64,000 nucleotides of DNA. It comes from DASUBN01 sp050261675 (GTDB taxonomy: Bacteria > Pseudomonadota > Gammaproteobacteria > Natronospirales > REEB76). Shown in pieces: positions 32,301 to 43,063 of the stretch. The notes under the pieces are model-generated. The model was not told where the DNA came from and ran no database searches. It worked only from the letters and a program-made list of their open reading frames with translations. The first letter of the stretch is position 1. Every line of letters starts with the position of its first letter. Both the position numbers and the translations under genes were made by a program. The stretch spans positions 1-64,000 of the forward strand of contig JBLNDO010000059.1 of NCBI GenBank assembly GCA_050261675.1, given 5' to 3'.

Positions 32301-33401
32301 CTAGAGCCGCATGGGCATGACCACGTAACGGCAGGTGTCGTTCTCGGGGTGGCGGATGAGGCAGCTGCTATTGGCGTCCGTGAGGGTGATGCGCACCTGC
32401 TCTCCCTGGAGCGCGCTCAAGGCATCCATGAGGTAGGAGACGTTGAACCCGATCTCGAGCTCGATGCCCTTGTAGCTCACCTCCACCTCGTCCTCCGCCT
32501 CTTCCTGCTCGGGATTGTGGGCCATGACCTTGAGGCGGTTCGGCGCGAGCTGCAGGCGCACGCCGCGGTATTTCTCGTTGGAGAGGATGGCCGTGCGGCC
32601 GAGCGCATCCCGGAGCACTTGGCGGTCCGCCACGATGTCCTTGTCCCCGCCCTTCGGCACCACCCGCTCGTAGTCCGGGAAACGGCCGTCGATGAGCTTG
32701 GACGTGAAACGCAAGCCCGGCAGCTCCACCCGCACATGGTTGGTGCCGAAGGCGATCTTGGCCGGTTCCTCTCCGTCGGCCAGGAGACGCTGCAGTTCCA
32801 TCACGCCCTTGCGGGGCACGATTACCTGCTGCGCTGGCAAATCCGCCACGTTGGCCTCGAGGTCGCACATGGCGAGCCGGTGGCCGTCGGTGGCCACGGC
32901 GCGCACCCGCTTGGCGGAGAGTTCAAGCAACAGGCCGTTGAGGTAATAGCGGACGTCCTGTTGGGCCATGGAGAAATGGGTCTGGTCGATCAGCTCCCGC
33001 AGCTTCTTCTGGGGCAGGTCCACGCTGCGCTGGGTCTTGATGTCCTCCACGGCCGGAAATTCCGAGGCCGGCAAGGTCGCCAGGACGAAGCGGCTGCGTC
33101 CGGACTTCACCGTGACCCGCTCCCGCTCCAGGCTCAAGGAGACCTTCGCGCCTTCCGGCAGCGAGCGGCAGATGTCCAGGAGCTTGCGGGCCGGCACCGT
33201 GACCTCCCCCTTCTCCTTCACCTCCACGTCCGCCTTCGCCACCAACTCCACTTCGAGATCCGTGGCCGTGACCGAGAGGCTCTTGTCCGAGACGGTCAAC
33301 AACACGTTCGCCAGGATGGGCATGGTCTGACGTCGTTCCACCACACCTACGACGGCCTGGATGGGTTTGAGCAGCGTGTCCCGGAGCGCCTCGAACTTCA
33401 T
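32301..33401 (-). CDS. dnaN: DNA polymerase III subunit beta (sliding clamp)
   Basis: A 366-residue clamp protein that forms a ring dimer and holds polymerases on DNA. Three similar domains can be followed: the first begins KFEALRDTLLKPIQAVVGVVERRQTMPILANVLL, the third ends NDTCRYVVMPMRL, the conserved C terminus with the MPMR(L) tail that contributes to the partner-binding pocket. The length is exactly that of E. coli DnaN. A cluster of DnaA-box-like sequences fills the gap to dnaA. Confidence 0.99.
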   Translation of the reverse strand: MKFEALRDTLLKPIQAVVGVVERRQTMPILANVLLTVSDKSLSVTATDLEVELVAKADVEVKEKGEVTVPARKLLDICRSLPEGAKVSLSLERERVTVKSGRSRFVLATLPASEFPAVEDIKTQRSVDLPQKKLRELIDQTHFSMAQQDVRYYLNGLLLELSAKRVRAVATDGHRLAMCDLEANVADLPAQQVIVPRKGVMELQRLLADGEEPAKIAFGTNHVRVELPGLRFTSKLIDGRFPDYERVVPKGGDKDIVADRQVLRDALGRTAILSNEKYRGVRLQLAPNRLKVMAHNPEQEEAEDEVEVSYKGIELEIGFNVSYLMDALSALQGEQVRITLTDANSSCLIRHPENDTCRYVVMPMRL

Positions 33402-33618
33402 TTATCCACCTGCTTCTTGGATTTACTTGAGTAGAATTACAAAGCAATAACAGTAGATTCAAGCGCGATCCCTGCCTGGGGAAAAGCGCTAAAAACCCTT
33501 GTAATTCAACACGTTGATGCAGCTAAAAGCTTGTTAACTGACCAACGGTCATTGCCATAAACACTGTGGGTGGTTTGTGGAAAAACCCGGGCCGGATTTT
33601 ACCCACAAATTACCCACA
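33402..33618. other. Candidate replication origin in the dnaA-dnaN gap
   Basis: A 217-bp AT-richer segment. DnaA-box-like 9-mers: TTATCCACC (33402-33410), TGTGGAAAA (33576-33584, reverse), and two direct copies TTACCCACA (33599-33607 and 33610-33618), each one base from TTATCCACA. An AT-rich stretch at 33411-33560 could unwind. The boxes sit on one side and the unwinding-like stretch on the other, as in known origins. A rival location lies upstream of dnaA. Confidence 0.55.
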
Positions 33619-33623
33619 GCCCG

Positions 33624-34943
<1,320 letters not shown>

Positions 34944-35031
34944 GGAAAGGACCCCCAAACCCGAGTCAGGATTTGCGGCGGCGAACACCGCCGCGCAAGA
35001 CTGGGCGGCAGTGTACCCCGGCAAGCCCGAG

Positions 35032-35040
35032 TTATCCACA
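35032..35040. promoter_or_regulatory. Perfect DnaA box upstream of dnaA
   Basis: TTATCCACA lies 89 bp upstream of the dnaA start, between dnaA and the divergent rpmH promoter. It may mediate autoregulation of dnaA or belong to an origin in this 245-bp gap; it is the only perfect box seen in the gap. Confidence 0.7.
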
Positions 35041-35094
35041 GGCGCTTTCGCGCGTACCGTCGTAAGCAGGAAGCGCGCCAAGACCGGCCGCTAG

Positions 35095-35123
35095 TTGACT
35101 TCGGCAGCCGCGCCACGTCTAAT
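35095..35123 (+). promoter_or_regulatory. Sigma-70 promoter of rpmH
   Basis: TTGACT (35095-35100) and TCTAAT (35118-35123) are separated by exactly 17 bp, with both elements matching consensus at five of six positions. It is followed by a short leader with a GC-rich hairpin and then rpmH. Confidence 0.85.
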
Positions 35124-35136
35124 AGCGGCCCTTTTT

Positions 35137-35160
35137 CCCGGGGTTTTTTGCGACCCCGGG
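35137..35160 (+). other. Leader hairpin of the rpmH transcript
   Basis: CCCGGGG-TTTTTTGCGA-CCCCGGG forms a 7-bp GC-only stem 28 bp before the rpmH ATG. The T6 lies in its loop rather than after it, so it is not a terminator; it may stabilise the mRNA or affect translation. Confidence 0.55.
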
Positions 35161-35188
35161 TTCCATGTTCGACGCGGATCCGAGTGTC

Positions 35189-35323
35189 ATGAAAAGAACG
35201 TACCAGCCCAAGAAGGGTCGCCGTAAGAAAACCCACGGTTTCCGGGCGCGCATGAAGACCAAGCGCGGCCGTCAGGTTCTGAACGCGCGGCGCGCCAAAG
35301 GCCGCAAGCGCCTCACCCCCTAA
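35189..35323 (+). CDS. rpmH: 50S ribosomal protein L34
   Basis: A 44-residue, strongly basic protein of the large ribosomal subunit. It begins MKRTYQPKKGRRKKTHGFRA and ends with the usual RAKGRKRLTP tail, so it is complete. It opens the rpmH-rnpA-yidD-yidC-mnmE block, which faces away from dnaA. Confidence 0.99.
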   Translation: MKRTYQPKKGRRKKTHGFRARMKTKRGRQVLNARRAKGRKRLTP

Positions 35324-35339
35324 GCCAGGGATCGGGACG

Positions 35340-35699
35340 ATGGGTCCCGCGTCCTTTCCGCGTGCGGCACGGCTCACCCTGCCCACGGAATTCAGCCGGG
35401 TGTTCCAGAACGGTGCGCGCAGCAGCGACGCCTGTTTCGTGGTGCTCGCGGCGGCGGGCGGGATCGCCGAGCCCCGGCTCGGCATCACCGTGGCGAAGAA
35501 GGCGGTGGCCGGCGCCGCGGGTCGCAACCGCATCAAGCGCGCGGTACGCGAGAGTTTCCGCCTGAACCGGGAACGGCTGCCCCAGGTGGACATCGTGGTG
35601 CAGGCTAAGCCCCCCGCGGCGAAACGTCTGAACGCGGAATTACGCGCCAGCCTCGACTGGCACTGGCAGGAAGTGATCAAGCGATGCAAAGACTCCTGA
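35340..35699 (+). CDS. rnpA: Ribonuclease P protein component
   Basis: A 119-residue basic protein that assists the RNase P RNA in removing 5' leaders from pre-tRNAs. The family RNR motif appears in AKKAVAGAAGRNRIKRAVRESFR, preceded by RLGITVAKK and the N-terminal LTLPTEFSRVFQNG. It begins 16 bp after rpmH and overlaps yidD by 16 bp. Confidence 0.97.
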   Translation: MGPASFPRAARLTLPTEFSRVFQNGARSSDACFVVLAAAGGIAEPRLGITVAKKAVAGAAGRNRIKRAVRESFRLNRERLPQVDIVVQAKPPAAKRLNAELRASLDWHWQEVIKRCKDS

Positions 35700-35917
35700 T
35701 CCTCGTCCTGCGCACCTACCAGCTCAGCCTGAGCCCGATGCTCGGCACCCGCTGCCGGTTCGCGCCGTCCTGCTCACAGTACGCCATCGAGGCGATACGC
35801 GAACACGGCGTCGTGAAAGGCGTCTGGCTCGCGGCGCGGCGCGTCAGCCGCTGCCATCCTTTCCACCCCGGCGGCCACGACCCGGTGCCGCCGCACGCGG
35901 AGCACCGCCATGGATAA
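35684..35917 (+). CDS. yidD: Membrane protein insertion efficiency factor YidD
   Basis: A 77-residue protein with the family signature GTRCRFAPSCSQYAIEAIREHG and a second Cys/His segment VSRCHPFHPGGHDPVP. It contributes to insertion of membrane proteins by YidC. Its start lies inside rnpA and its end inside yidC (8-bp overlap), so all three are translationally coupled. Confidence 0.97.
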   Translation: MQRLLILVLRTYQLSLSPMLGTRCRFAPSCSQYAIEAIREHGVVKGVWLAARRVSRCHPFHPGGHDPVPPHAEHRHG

Positions 35918-37574
35918 CCGCCGCCTTCTCCTGCTGGCGGCCCTCGCCATCGTGTTCTTCGGCCTGTACCAGGCCTGGCAGCTGGATTACGGCCCCAAAC
36001 CCGAGCCCGAAGCCGTTCCGGCGGCCGCCACGGCCGCCGTGCCTCCCGCCGCCAGCGTCGCGGGCGGAGCAGGGGTCAGCGCCGCCCCGGCGGCGCCCGT
36101 CGCCGCGACCCCCGCGGTGGCCGTCGCCCTGGCCAAAGGCCAGGAAATCCATGTGCGCAACGACGTGCTGGATCTCACCCTCGACACCGCCGGCGGCGAC
36201 ATCCGCCGCGCGGAACTGCTGAAATACCCCGAGGAACTGAAGAACCCGGACCAGCACGTGCGGGTGCTGGACGACCGGGATCCGACCCTGCTGGTGCTGC
36301 AAGGCGGCCTGCAGGCGGGGCAGCGGCTGCCGGCGCCCGCTACGGATGCCGTGTACACCGCGCCCAGGACCGACTACGTCTTGGCGGACGGCGGCGACAG
36401 CTTGAGCGTCACCCTGAGCTGGAACGACGGCCATGGCTTCGCCGTGGACAAGACCTACACCCTTAAGCGCGGCAGCTACCAAATTGGCGTGAGCTACGCC
36501 GTGCACAACCAGGGCAAGACGCCCTGGTCCGGCAGCGCCTGGCTGCAATGGCAGAACCGCTATACCGCGCCCAAGAACGGCCTGTTCAGCGGCAGCCAAC
36601 GCTACGAGTACCAGCGGGTGGCCCTGCACGGCCCGGACGGCTACAAGGAATTCGAGTTCGCCAAGATCCCCGACGAGCCCCTGTCGGTGACGCAACCGGA
36701 CGGCTGGATCTCGGTGGTGGAGCATTACTTCCTGGCGGCCATCATCCCGGGTGCCGGCCAGAACCTCTACTACAGCAAGACGCTCGGCGACGGCCGCTTC
36801 ATCACGGGCAGCGTGAGCCCCGCCAAGACCGCGGCGCCGGGCGCGAGCGCCAGTTTCGACACCACGCTTTACGTGGGACCGAAGCTGCAGAGCAGGCTCG
36901 CGGCGGTGGCCCCGGGCCTCGAACTCACGGTGGACTACGGCAAGCTCACCATCATCGCCCAACCCATCTTCTGGGTGCTCGCCGAGATCGAGAAGTTCAT
37001 CGGCAACTGGGGCTGGTCCATCCTGCTCCTGACGGTGCTCATCAAGGCCGCCACCTACAAGCTCAACGAGATCAGCGGCCGTTCCATGGCGAAGATGCGC
37101 CTCCTCCAGCCGCGCGTGAAGGCGCTGCAGGAGCGCTACAAGGACGACCGCCAGCGCCTCTCCCAGGCGATGATGGAGCTCTACAAGAAGGAGAAGGCGA
37201 ATCCGGCGAGCGGCTGCCTGCCGATGCTGATCCAGATCCCGATCTTCTTCGCGTTGTACTACGTGCTGGTCTACAGCGTGGAGCTGCGCCAGGCGCCGTG
37301 GATGCTGTGGATCCACGACCTGTCGGCGCCGGATCCTTACTACGTGTTGCCGGTGATCTACGGCCTCGCCATGTTCATCCAGACCCACCTGCAGCCCCAG
37401 CCGGCGGACAAGACCCAGGCCATGATGATGAAGATCATGCCCCTGGCGCTCCTGTTCCTCTACATGGTGCTGCCGTCGGGCCTGGTGCTGTACTACCTCG
37501 CGAACTCCATCATCACCATCGCCCAGCAGAGATACATCAACAACCTGATCGAGAAAGAATCCAAGAAGGCCTAA
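35910..37574 (+). CDS. yidC: Membrane protein insertase YidC
   Basis: A 554-residue inner-membrane insertase. The N-terminal helix (LLLLAALAIVFFGLYQAW) is followed by an Ala/Pro/Val-rich linker and the large periplasmic P1 domain (about residues 70-340). The conserved membrane core begins with GNWGWSILLLTVLIKAATYKLNEISG, with the groove Arg in SGRSMAKMRLLQPRVK, and continues to the final helix LPSGLVLYYLANSIITIAQQ and Lys-rich tail KESKKA. It lies downstream of yidD; an alpha/beta hydrolase-OsmC gene converges on it, 7 bp from its stop. Confidence 0.98.
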   Translation: MDNRRLLLLAALAIVFFGLYQAWQLDYGPKPEPEAVPAAATAAVPPAASVAGGAGVSAAPAAPVAATPAVAVALAKGQEIHVRNDVLDLTLDTAGGDIRRAELLKYPEELKNPDQHVRVLDDRDPTLLVLQGGLQAGQRLPAPATDAVYTAPRTDYVLADGGDSLSVTLSWNDGHGFAVDKTYTLKRGSYQIGVSYAVHNQGKTPWSGSAWLQWQNRYTAPKNGLFSGSQRYEYQRVALHGPDGYKEFEFAKIPDEPLSVTQPDGWISVVEHYFLAAIIPGAGQNLYYSKTLGDGRFITGSVSPAKTAAPGASASFDTTLYVGPKLQSRLAAVAPGLELTVDYGKLTIIAQPIFWVLAEIEKFIGNWGWSILLLTVLIKAATYKLNEISGRSMAKMRLLQPRVKALQERYKDDRQRLSQAMMELYKKEKANPASGCLPMLIQIPIFFALYYVLVYSVELRQAPWMLWIHDLSAPDPYYVLPVIYGLAMFIQTHLQPQPADKTQAMMMKIMPLALLFLYMVLPSGLVLYYLANSIITIAQQRYINNLIEKESKKA

Positions 37575-37581
37575 ACGCGGC

Positions 37582-38802
37582 TCATTTCATGAGCCGCGTG
37601 ACGATGTGGGACTTGGACTCGAGGGTGTTGTGCACCGGGCATTTGTCGGCGATCTCCAGCAGCCGCTGACGCTGTTCCTCGGATAGATCTCCGTCGAGCG
37701 TCAGCTCGCGCTCGAACTGGTCCAGTTTCCCTTCCTTCTGCTCGCAGTCGGCGCAATCCTTGGCGTAGACCTTGTTGTGGGTGAGGTGCACCTTCACGCC
37801 CTTCAAGGGCCACTGCTTGCGGTCCGCGTACATGCGCAGCGTGATGGCGGTGCAGGCGCCGAGCGCGCTCGTCAGCAAACCGTAGGGATCGGGTCCGGCG
37901 TCGGTGCCGCCCGCATCCTTCGGTTCGTCGGCTGTGAGCATGTGGGGACCCGCGTAGACGTCGCTGCGGTAATGCTCCTCGCCGATGTGCACCACCACCT
38001 CGCCGCCCACCGCGGGGGAGGCCAAGGGCTGCATGCCCAGTTCGCCGAGATATTTGCTGGCCCAGGCCCCCAGGATCAGGCCCACATATTCGGAATCGGT
38101 CTCCCGGGTGAGCAGGTGATCCGCCTCGTTCAGGCTTACGAAGCTCTTGGGATGCAGCGCCGCCGTGAAGATCTCCGCCGCGTTGCTGATGTCCACGGTG
38201 GTGTCGGCGGGGGAGTGGAACACCAGCAAGGCTTTGCGGAGTGCGCGCACGTATTCGCGCCAGGGATGCTGGGGCAGGTCGTCCAGGAAGGCCTTCTTGA
38301 AGTGGAACTTCCGCCCCACCAGCGTCACGTCCGCTTCGCCTCGCGCTTCGATGGTTTCACGGGCGGGACCCAGGAGCCGCGCCACGTGCTCCGGGCTTGC
38401 CGGCGCGCCGATGGTGGCGACGGCGACGGAGCTCGCAATGTCCTTGGCCGCCGCCAGCACCGCGGCGCCGCCCAGTGAATGGCCCACCAGGATCTTGGGG
38501 GCCTGGTATTCGCGCGCCAGGAAGTCCGCGGCGGCCTTCAGGTCCGCCACGTTGCTCGTGAAGGTGGTATCGGCGAACGTGCCCTCGCTTTCCCCCAAAC
38601 CCGCGAAGTCGAAGCGCAGGCAGGCGATGCCTTCCCGCGCCAGGGCGCGGCCGATGTTCACCGCGGCGCGCACGTCCTTGCCGCAGGTGAAGCAGGAAGC
38701 GTAGAGCGCATAGGCGCGGGGCTTGCCGTTGGCCGGGGAGTCAAGCCGGCCCGCGAGCGTCTGGCCGGAAGGGTTCTTGAAGCGGACGGGGGAGCCGGGC
38801 AT
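37582..38802 (-). CDS. Alpha/beta hydrolase fused to an OsmC domain
   Basis: A 406-residue two-domain cytoplasmic protein. Residues 1-265 form an alpha/beta hydrolase with nucleophile motif GHSLGG near residue 103 and a late acid and His (FHSPADTTVDI; NEADHLLT). Residues 275-406 form an OsmC domain with the first Cys in SALGACTAITLRMYA and the second in DKCPVHNTLE, both catalytic Cys present. This fusion is known in proteobacteria, where it is annotated as bifunctional hydrolase/OsmC; peroxide or acyl-substrate roles are unproven. It diverges from mnmE by 64 bp and converges with yidC. Confidence 0.9.
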   Translation of the reverse strand: MPGSPVRFKNPSGQTLAGRLDSPANGKPRAYALYASCFTCGKDVRAAVNIGRALAREGIACLRFDFAGLGESEGTFADTTFTSNVADLKAAADFLAREYQAPKILVGHSLGGAAVLAAAKDIASSVAVATIGAPASPEHVARLLGPARETIEARGEADVTLVGRKFHFKKAFLDDLPQHPWREYVRALRKALLVFHSPADTTVDISNAAEIFTAALHPKSFVSLNEADHLLTRETDSEYVGLILGAWASKYLGELGMQPLASPAVGGEVVVHIGEEHYRSDVYAGPHMLTADEPKDAGGTDAGPDPYGLLTSALGACTAITLRMYADRKQWPLKGVKVHLTHNKVYAKDCADCEQKEGKLDQFERELTLDGDLSEEQRQRLLEIADKCPVHNTLESKSHIVTRLMK

Positions 38803-38866
38803 GGGAGCGTCCCGATTGAAGTTATGATGCAAGGAGTCTGTATCCGGGCCGCCTATTACACAAACC

Positions 38867-40216
38867 ATGGCCGACAGCCGAGAAACCATCGCGGCCATCG
38901 CCACGCCTCCGGGGCGCGGCGGCATCGGCATCGTGCGCCTCTCGGGCCCGGAGGCCGCGGCCATCGCCGCGGAGATCGCGGGCGAAGTGCCGGAGCCGGG
39001 GCGGGTTTCCTTGAGGGATTTCCGCGACGCGGACGGCCGGGTGTTGGACACGGGACTCGTGCTTTTCTTCGCCGCGCCCCGTTCCTTCACGGGTGAGGAC
39101 GTGGTGGAGTTCCATGGCCACGGCGGTCCCGTGGTCCTGGACCTGGTTCTGCAGCGCGCGCTCGTGCTCGGCGCACGGCTCGCGCGGCCGGGAGAATTCT
39201 CCGAGAGGGCCTTCCTCAACGACAAGATGGATCTCGCCCAGGCGGAGGCGGTCGCCGACCTCATCGACAGCGGCAGCGCCCAGGCGGCGCGCGCCGCCCT
39301 GCGTTCCCTGAGCGGCGAGTTCTCGGAGCGGGTGCACGCGCTGGTGGAACGCATCACGGAACTGCGGGGCTACGTGGAGGCGGCCATCGACTTCCCGGAG
39401 GAGGAAGTGGATTTTCTTAACGAGGGGGACGTGGCCGGAAGACTCGGCGCCATCCTGGAGGAATTCGACGAACTCTCCGCCGCGGCGGAACAGGGGAGTC
39501 TCCTTAGGGAAGGCCTCACGGTGGTGATTGCCGGGCGCCCCAACGCCGGCAAGTCGAGCCTGCTCAACCGGCTCGCGGGTCACGAGGCCGCCATCGTCAC
39601 CGACATTCCGGGCACGACCCGCGACCTTTTACGGGAGCACGTGAACCTGGACGGGATGCCGCTCCACCTCACGGATACGGCGGGCCTCCGCAAGAGCACG
39701 GACGCGGTGGAGGAGGAGGGCGTGCGCCGCGCCTGGAAGGAGATGCAGAAGGCGGACCGGGTGCTCCTGGTGGTGGATGCGACGGAAGGGCTCACGCCGG
39801 AAGACCGGGAGATCGTGGGTGCGCTGCCGCCCGATCTCCCGGTGACGGTGCTCTACAACAAGATCGACCTCACCGGTCAGACGCCGGCGGAGGACGAGTT
39901 GGACGGCGTCGCGAGCCTGTGGCTTTCCGCCAAGACCGGCGAAGGGATGGACCTGTTGCGGGAGCACCTGAAACGCGCCGCCGGCTTCGAGCAGATGGGG
40001 GAGGACAGTTTCAGCGCCCGGCGCCGGCATCTCGATGCCCTCGACCGCGCCGGTGAACATCTGGACGAAGCGGAAGCCCAGATGGAAGCCAAAGCGGGCG
40101 AGCTCTTGGCGGAGGAACTCCGCCTCGCCCAGCTGTGTCTCTCTGAGATCACCGGAGAGTTCACCAGCGAGGATCTGTTGGGGAAGATCTTCTCCAGTTT
40201 CTGCATCGGAAAATGA
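38867..40216 (+). CDS. mnmE: tRNA modification GTPase MnmE
   Basis: A 449-residue GTPase that, with MnmG, makes 5-carboxymethylaminomethyl-uridine at the wobble position. The N-terminal folate-binding domain (IAAIATPPGRGGIGIVRLSG) is followed by the helical domain carrying an inserted G domain: GRPNAGKSSLLN, TDIPGTTRD, LTDTAG, and NKID. The C-terminal CIGK motif is intact. It ends the rpmH-yidC block and is followed by an unrelated amino-acid permease at 13 bp. Its partner mnmG is about 10 kb away at 50647. Confidence 0.98.
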   Translation: MADSRETIAAIATPPGRGGIGIVRLSGPEAAAIAAEIAGEVPEPGRVSLRDFRDADGRVLDTGLVLFFAAPRSFTGEDVVEFHGHGGPVVLDLVLQRALVLGARLARPGEFSERAFLNDKMDLAQAEAVADLIDSGSAQAARAALRSLSGEFSERVHALVERITELRGYVEAAIDFPEEEVDFLNEGDVAGRLGAILEEFDELSAAAEQGSLLREGLTVVIAGRPNAGKSSLLNRLAGHEAAIVTDIPGTTRDLLREHVNLDGMPLHLTDTAGLRKSTDAVEEEGVRRAWKEMQKADRVLLVVDATEGLTPEDREIVGALPPDLPVTVLYNKIDLTGQTPAEDELDGVASLWLSAKTGEGMDLLREHLKRAAGFEQMGEDSFSARRRHLDALDRAGEHLDEAEAQMEAKAGELLAEELRLAQLCLSEITGEFTSEDLLGKIFSSFCIGK

Positions 40217-40229
40217 CCGTGGAGGTTCC

Positions 40230-41621
40230 ATGGGCAAGCTGACAAGACGCAAATCCGTGGAACAGCTCCAGCAGGAAGCGGGCGAGAGCAAACACTTCCG
40301 CCGAGTGCTGGGACTCTGGCAGCTCACGGGCATCGGCATCGGTGGCATCATCGGCGTGGGCATCTTCGTGCTCACGGGCCAGGTGGCGGCGACCCAGGCG
40401 GGGCCCGCCGTGACGCTGGCCTTTATTCTCGCCGGCATCGCCAGCGCCGCCGCGGCGCTCTGCTACGCCGAGTTCGCGGGCATGATTCCCGTGAGCGGCA
40501 GCGCCTACACCTATGGCTATGCGGTGCTGGGTGAATTCGCCGCCTGGCTCCTGGGCTGGGATCTCCTGCTCTGCTACGCCCTCATCGTGGCGGTGGTGGC
40601 GGCGGGTTGGTCCGGGTATGTGCAGGCGCTTCTGGGTGCGGCGGGGTATGTGTTGCCCTTCTGGGCGCAGGGGGCGGTGGGCAGCGGTCCGCTCCATGAG
40701 TTCGACGTGATCGCGGCCCTGGTGGCGCTGGCGATTGCGTGTCTCCTCACGGTGCGCACGGAGTGGGGCGCGCGCTTCAACACCACCATCGTGGCCATCA
40801 AGATCGCCGGCGTGCTCTTGGTGATTATCGCGGGCGTCTTCTACGTGAAACCCGAGAACTGGTCGCCCTTCATGCCCTTCGGTTTCGGCGGCGTGCTCGC
40901 CGGCGCGGCGGTGGTGTTCTTCGCCGTGTTCGGTTACGACACCCTCACCACGGCGGCGGAGGAGGCGAAGAATCCCCAGCGGGATCTCCCCTGGGCCGTG
41001 GTGCTTTCCTTAGGCATCGCCATGGTGCTGTATCTCGCGCTCTCCCTGGTGCTCACGGGCATCGTGCCCTTCGGCACCCTCAACAATGCGGCGCCGGTGG
41101 CGAACGCCTTCTCCGCCATCGGGCTCAAGTGGGTGATGGTCACGGTCTCGGTGGCGGCCATCACCGGCATCACCAGCGTCTTGTTCGCCAACATGCTGGC
41201 CGGGGCGCGCATCGGTTTTGCGCTCTCCCGGGACGGGCTCCTGCCCGCCTGGTTCTCGGGGGTGCATCCGAAGTTCAAGACGCCCCACCGGGCGACGCTG
41301 ATCCTGGGCGTGGTGACGGCGCTCTCTGCGGGCCTCTTCCCCCTCGCCACCGTGGCGAAGCTCGTGAACGTGGGCATGCTCGCCGCCTTCATTGTCATCT
41401 GCGGCGCGGTGATCGTGCTGCGCCGCGCGCGGCCGGACCTGCCGCGCAGCTTCCGGGTGCCTTTCGTGCCGCTGGTGCCGCTGATCGGCATGGGCTTCTC
41501 GGCCTGGCTCATCTGGGGCCTGCCCAACGAGACCTATCTCGGTTTCGTGGGCTGGATGCTCGTGGGCGTGCTGCTTTATTTCGCCTACGGCGTGAAGCAC
41601 AGCCGCCTCGCTGCGTCTTGA
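40230..41621 (+). CDS. APC family amino-acid permease
   Basis: A 463-residue membrane transporter with 12 or 13 hydrophobic helices. The cytoplasmic N terminus (KLTRRKSVEQLQQEAGESKHF) precedes the signature helix 1 GIGIGGIIGVGIFVLTGQVAA, and helix 6 carries FFAVFGYDTLTTAAEEAKNPQRDLP. These features match the cationic amino acid transporter (CAT/YfnA) branch of the APC superfamily. The substrate is not determined from sequence. GGAGG lies 5 bp before the ATG at 40230. It follows mnmE, with which it may be cotranscribed. Confidence 0.93.
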   Translation: MGKLTRRKSVEQLQQEAGESKHFRRVLGLWQLTGIGIGGIIGVGIFVLTGQVAATQAGPAVTLAFILAGIASAAAALCYAEFAGMIPVSGSAYTYGYAVLGEFAAWLLGWDLLLCYALIVAVVAAGWSGYVQALLGAAGYVLPFWAQGAVGSGPLHEFDVIAALVALAIACLLTVRTEWGARFNTTIVAIKIAGVLLVIIAGVFYVKPENWSPFMPFGFGGVLAGAAVVFFAVFGYDTLTTAAEEAKNPQRDLPWAVVLSLGIAMVLYLALSLVLTGIVPFGTLNNAAPVANAFSAIGLKWVMVTVSVAAITGITSVLFANMLAGARIGFALSRDGLLPAWFSGVHPKFKTPHRATLILGVVTALSAGLFPLATVAKLVNVGMLAAFIVICGAVIVLRRARPDLPRSFRVPFVPLVPLIGMGFSAWLIWGLPNETYLGFVGWMLVGVLLYFAYGVKHSRLAAS

Positions 41622-41656
41622 TGCTACGCTCTGGTTTTCGTTAGGCGGAACGGCCC

Positions 41657-43063
41657 ATGCAGCGCATCGCGATCATCGGCGCGGGTTTCAGCGGCGCCGC
41701 CACGGCCATCCAGCTGTTGCGGCGCCACGGCGACAAGCCGCTGCACCTGACGCTCATCAACCGCCATCCTAAGCTGGCCCGCGGTGTGGCCTACGGCACC
41801 CATTCTCCGACCCATTTCCTGAATGTGCCTGCGGCACGCATGAGCCTGTTCCCGGACGACGAGGGGGATTTCCTGCGTTACGCCAGGCATGCGGACCCGA
41901 AAGCGGAAGGCGGAAGCTTCTTGCCCCGGGCCCGTTACGGCGAATACCTGCTGACCCGCCTCAAGGAGGCGGCCGCCGGGGCAACTGCGTCGCGTTTCGA
42001 ATCCCGTACCGGCGAGGTGACCCATCTGGAGCTCGTCGCGGGCGGCGCCCGGCTGCACTTCGCCGACGGCGGCGAGCTGGAGTCGGACCGGGTGGTGCTG
42101 GCGAGCGGCAACTATCCGCCGACGGATCCCTGGTTGCCGGATGACAGCGTCTACCGGAGCGCGCGCTACATTCGCGATCCCTGGGCGGAAGCCGCCCTGG
42201 ACGCAGTGGATCCCAGCCAGCCCGTGCTGCTCATCGGCACCGGTCTCACCATGATGGATGTGGCCTTGGAACTGGACCGGCGCGACCTCTCCAGGCAGAT
42301 GTTCGCGCTCTCGCGACGCGGCCTGATGCCGCTGCCCCACCGTGACGGACGTCACGAGGCGCCTGACGTGAGTGAATTGCTCGATGAGCTGCGCACCGGG
42401 AGAGCCGCGATCCGCCGTTACCTCCGCGTGCTACGGAGATATGTAGTCGCGCTGGGCAAGCGCGGCGCCGACTGGCGCGACCTCCTGGCCGCGTTGCGAC
42501 CCCATACCGCCGAACTCTGGCAATCTCTGGACGAGGGCGAGCGGCGCCGTTTCCTGCGCCACGTCCAGCCCTACTGGGATACCCACCGCCATCGCACCGC
42601 TCCCGACGCCCATGCCCTGTTGCAACGGCTCATCGCTGGAGGGCGGTTGACGGTGCGTGCCGGTCGACTCCTGGACCTCAAGGCCTTCGAGGCGAAGCGC
42701 ATCGAACTCACCTGGCGCCCCCGCGGAGGCAGCGGGCAGGAACGCCTGGAGGTGGGCACCGTCATCAACTGTACCGGCCCGCAAGGCGCGTTGCGCCGCA
42801 GCAGCGATCCGCTCATCAAATCCCTGCTGCGCCAAGGATTGCTGACGGCGGACCCCTTGAACCTCGGGCTGGAAGTGGACGCCGCCGGCGCGATTCTAGA
42901 TCAGCATGGCCGTGCGTCCGCGACGCTCTTCTACACCGGACCGTTACTGAAGGCCCGGGACTGGGAATGCACGGCGGTGCCGGAACTCCGGGTGGCGGCG
43001 CAGAAACTCGCCGATACGCTGGTCGCATCGTTTAGCGCAGGAGCCCGCGCCCGGCAGGGTTAG
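41657..43063 (+). CDS. FAD/NAD(P)-binding protein (NAD_binding_9 type)
   Basis: A 468-residue flavoprotein-like enzyme. The N-terminal dinucleotide-binding motif IAIIGAGFSGAATAIQLL is followed by GVAYGTHSPTHFLNVPAARMSLF, a signature of this family. A second nucleotide-binding segment LLIGTGLTMMDVALEL lies near residue 195. Such proteins are often annotated as hydroxyacylglutathione- or NAD(P)-binding oxidoreductases of unknown substrate. It is alone on this strand; a diguanylate cyclase converges on it with stops overlapping by 4 bp. Confidence 0.88.
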   Translation: MQRIAIIGAGFSGAATAIQLLRRHGDKPLHLTLINRHPKLARGVAYGTHSPTHFLNVPAARMSLFPDDEGDFLRYARHADPKAEGGSFLPRARYGEYLLTRLKEAAAGATASRFESRTGEVTHLELVAGGARLHFADGGELESDRVVLASGNYPPTDPWLPDDSVYRSARYIRDPWAEAALDAVDPSQPVLLIGTGLTMMDVALELDRRDLSRQMFALSRRGLMPLPHRDGRHEAPDVSELLDELRTGRAAIRRYLRVLRRYVVALGKRGADWRDLLAALRPHTAELWQSLDEGERRRFLRHVQPYWDTHRHRTAPDAHALLQRLIAGGRLTVRAGRLLDLKAFEAKRIELTWRPRGGSGQERLEVGTVINCTGPQGALRRSSDPLIKSLLRQGLLTADPLNLGLEVDAAGAILDQHGRASATLFYTGPLLKARDWECTAVPELRVAAQKLADTLVASFSAGARARQG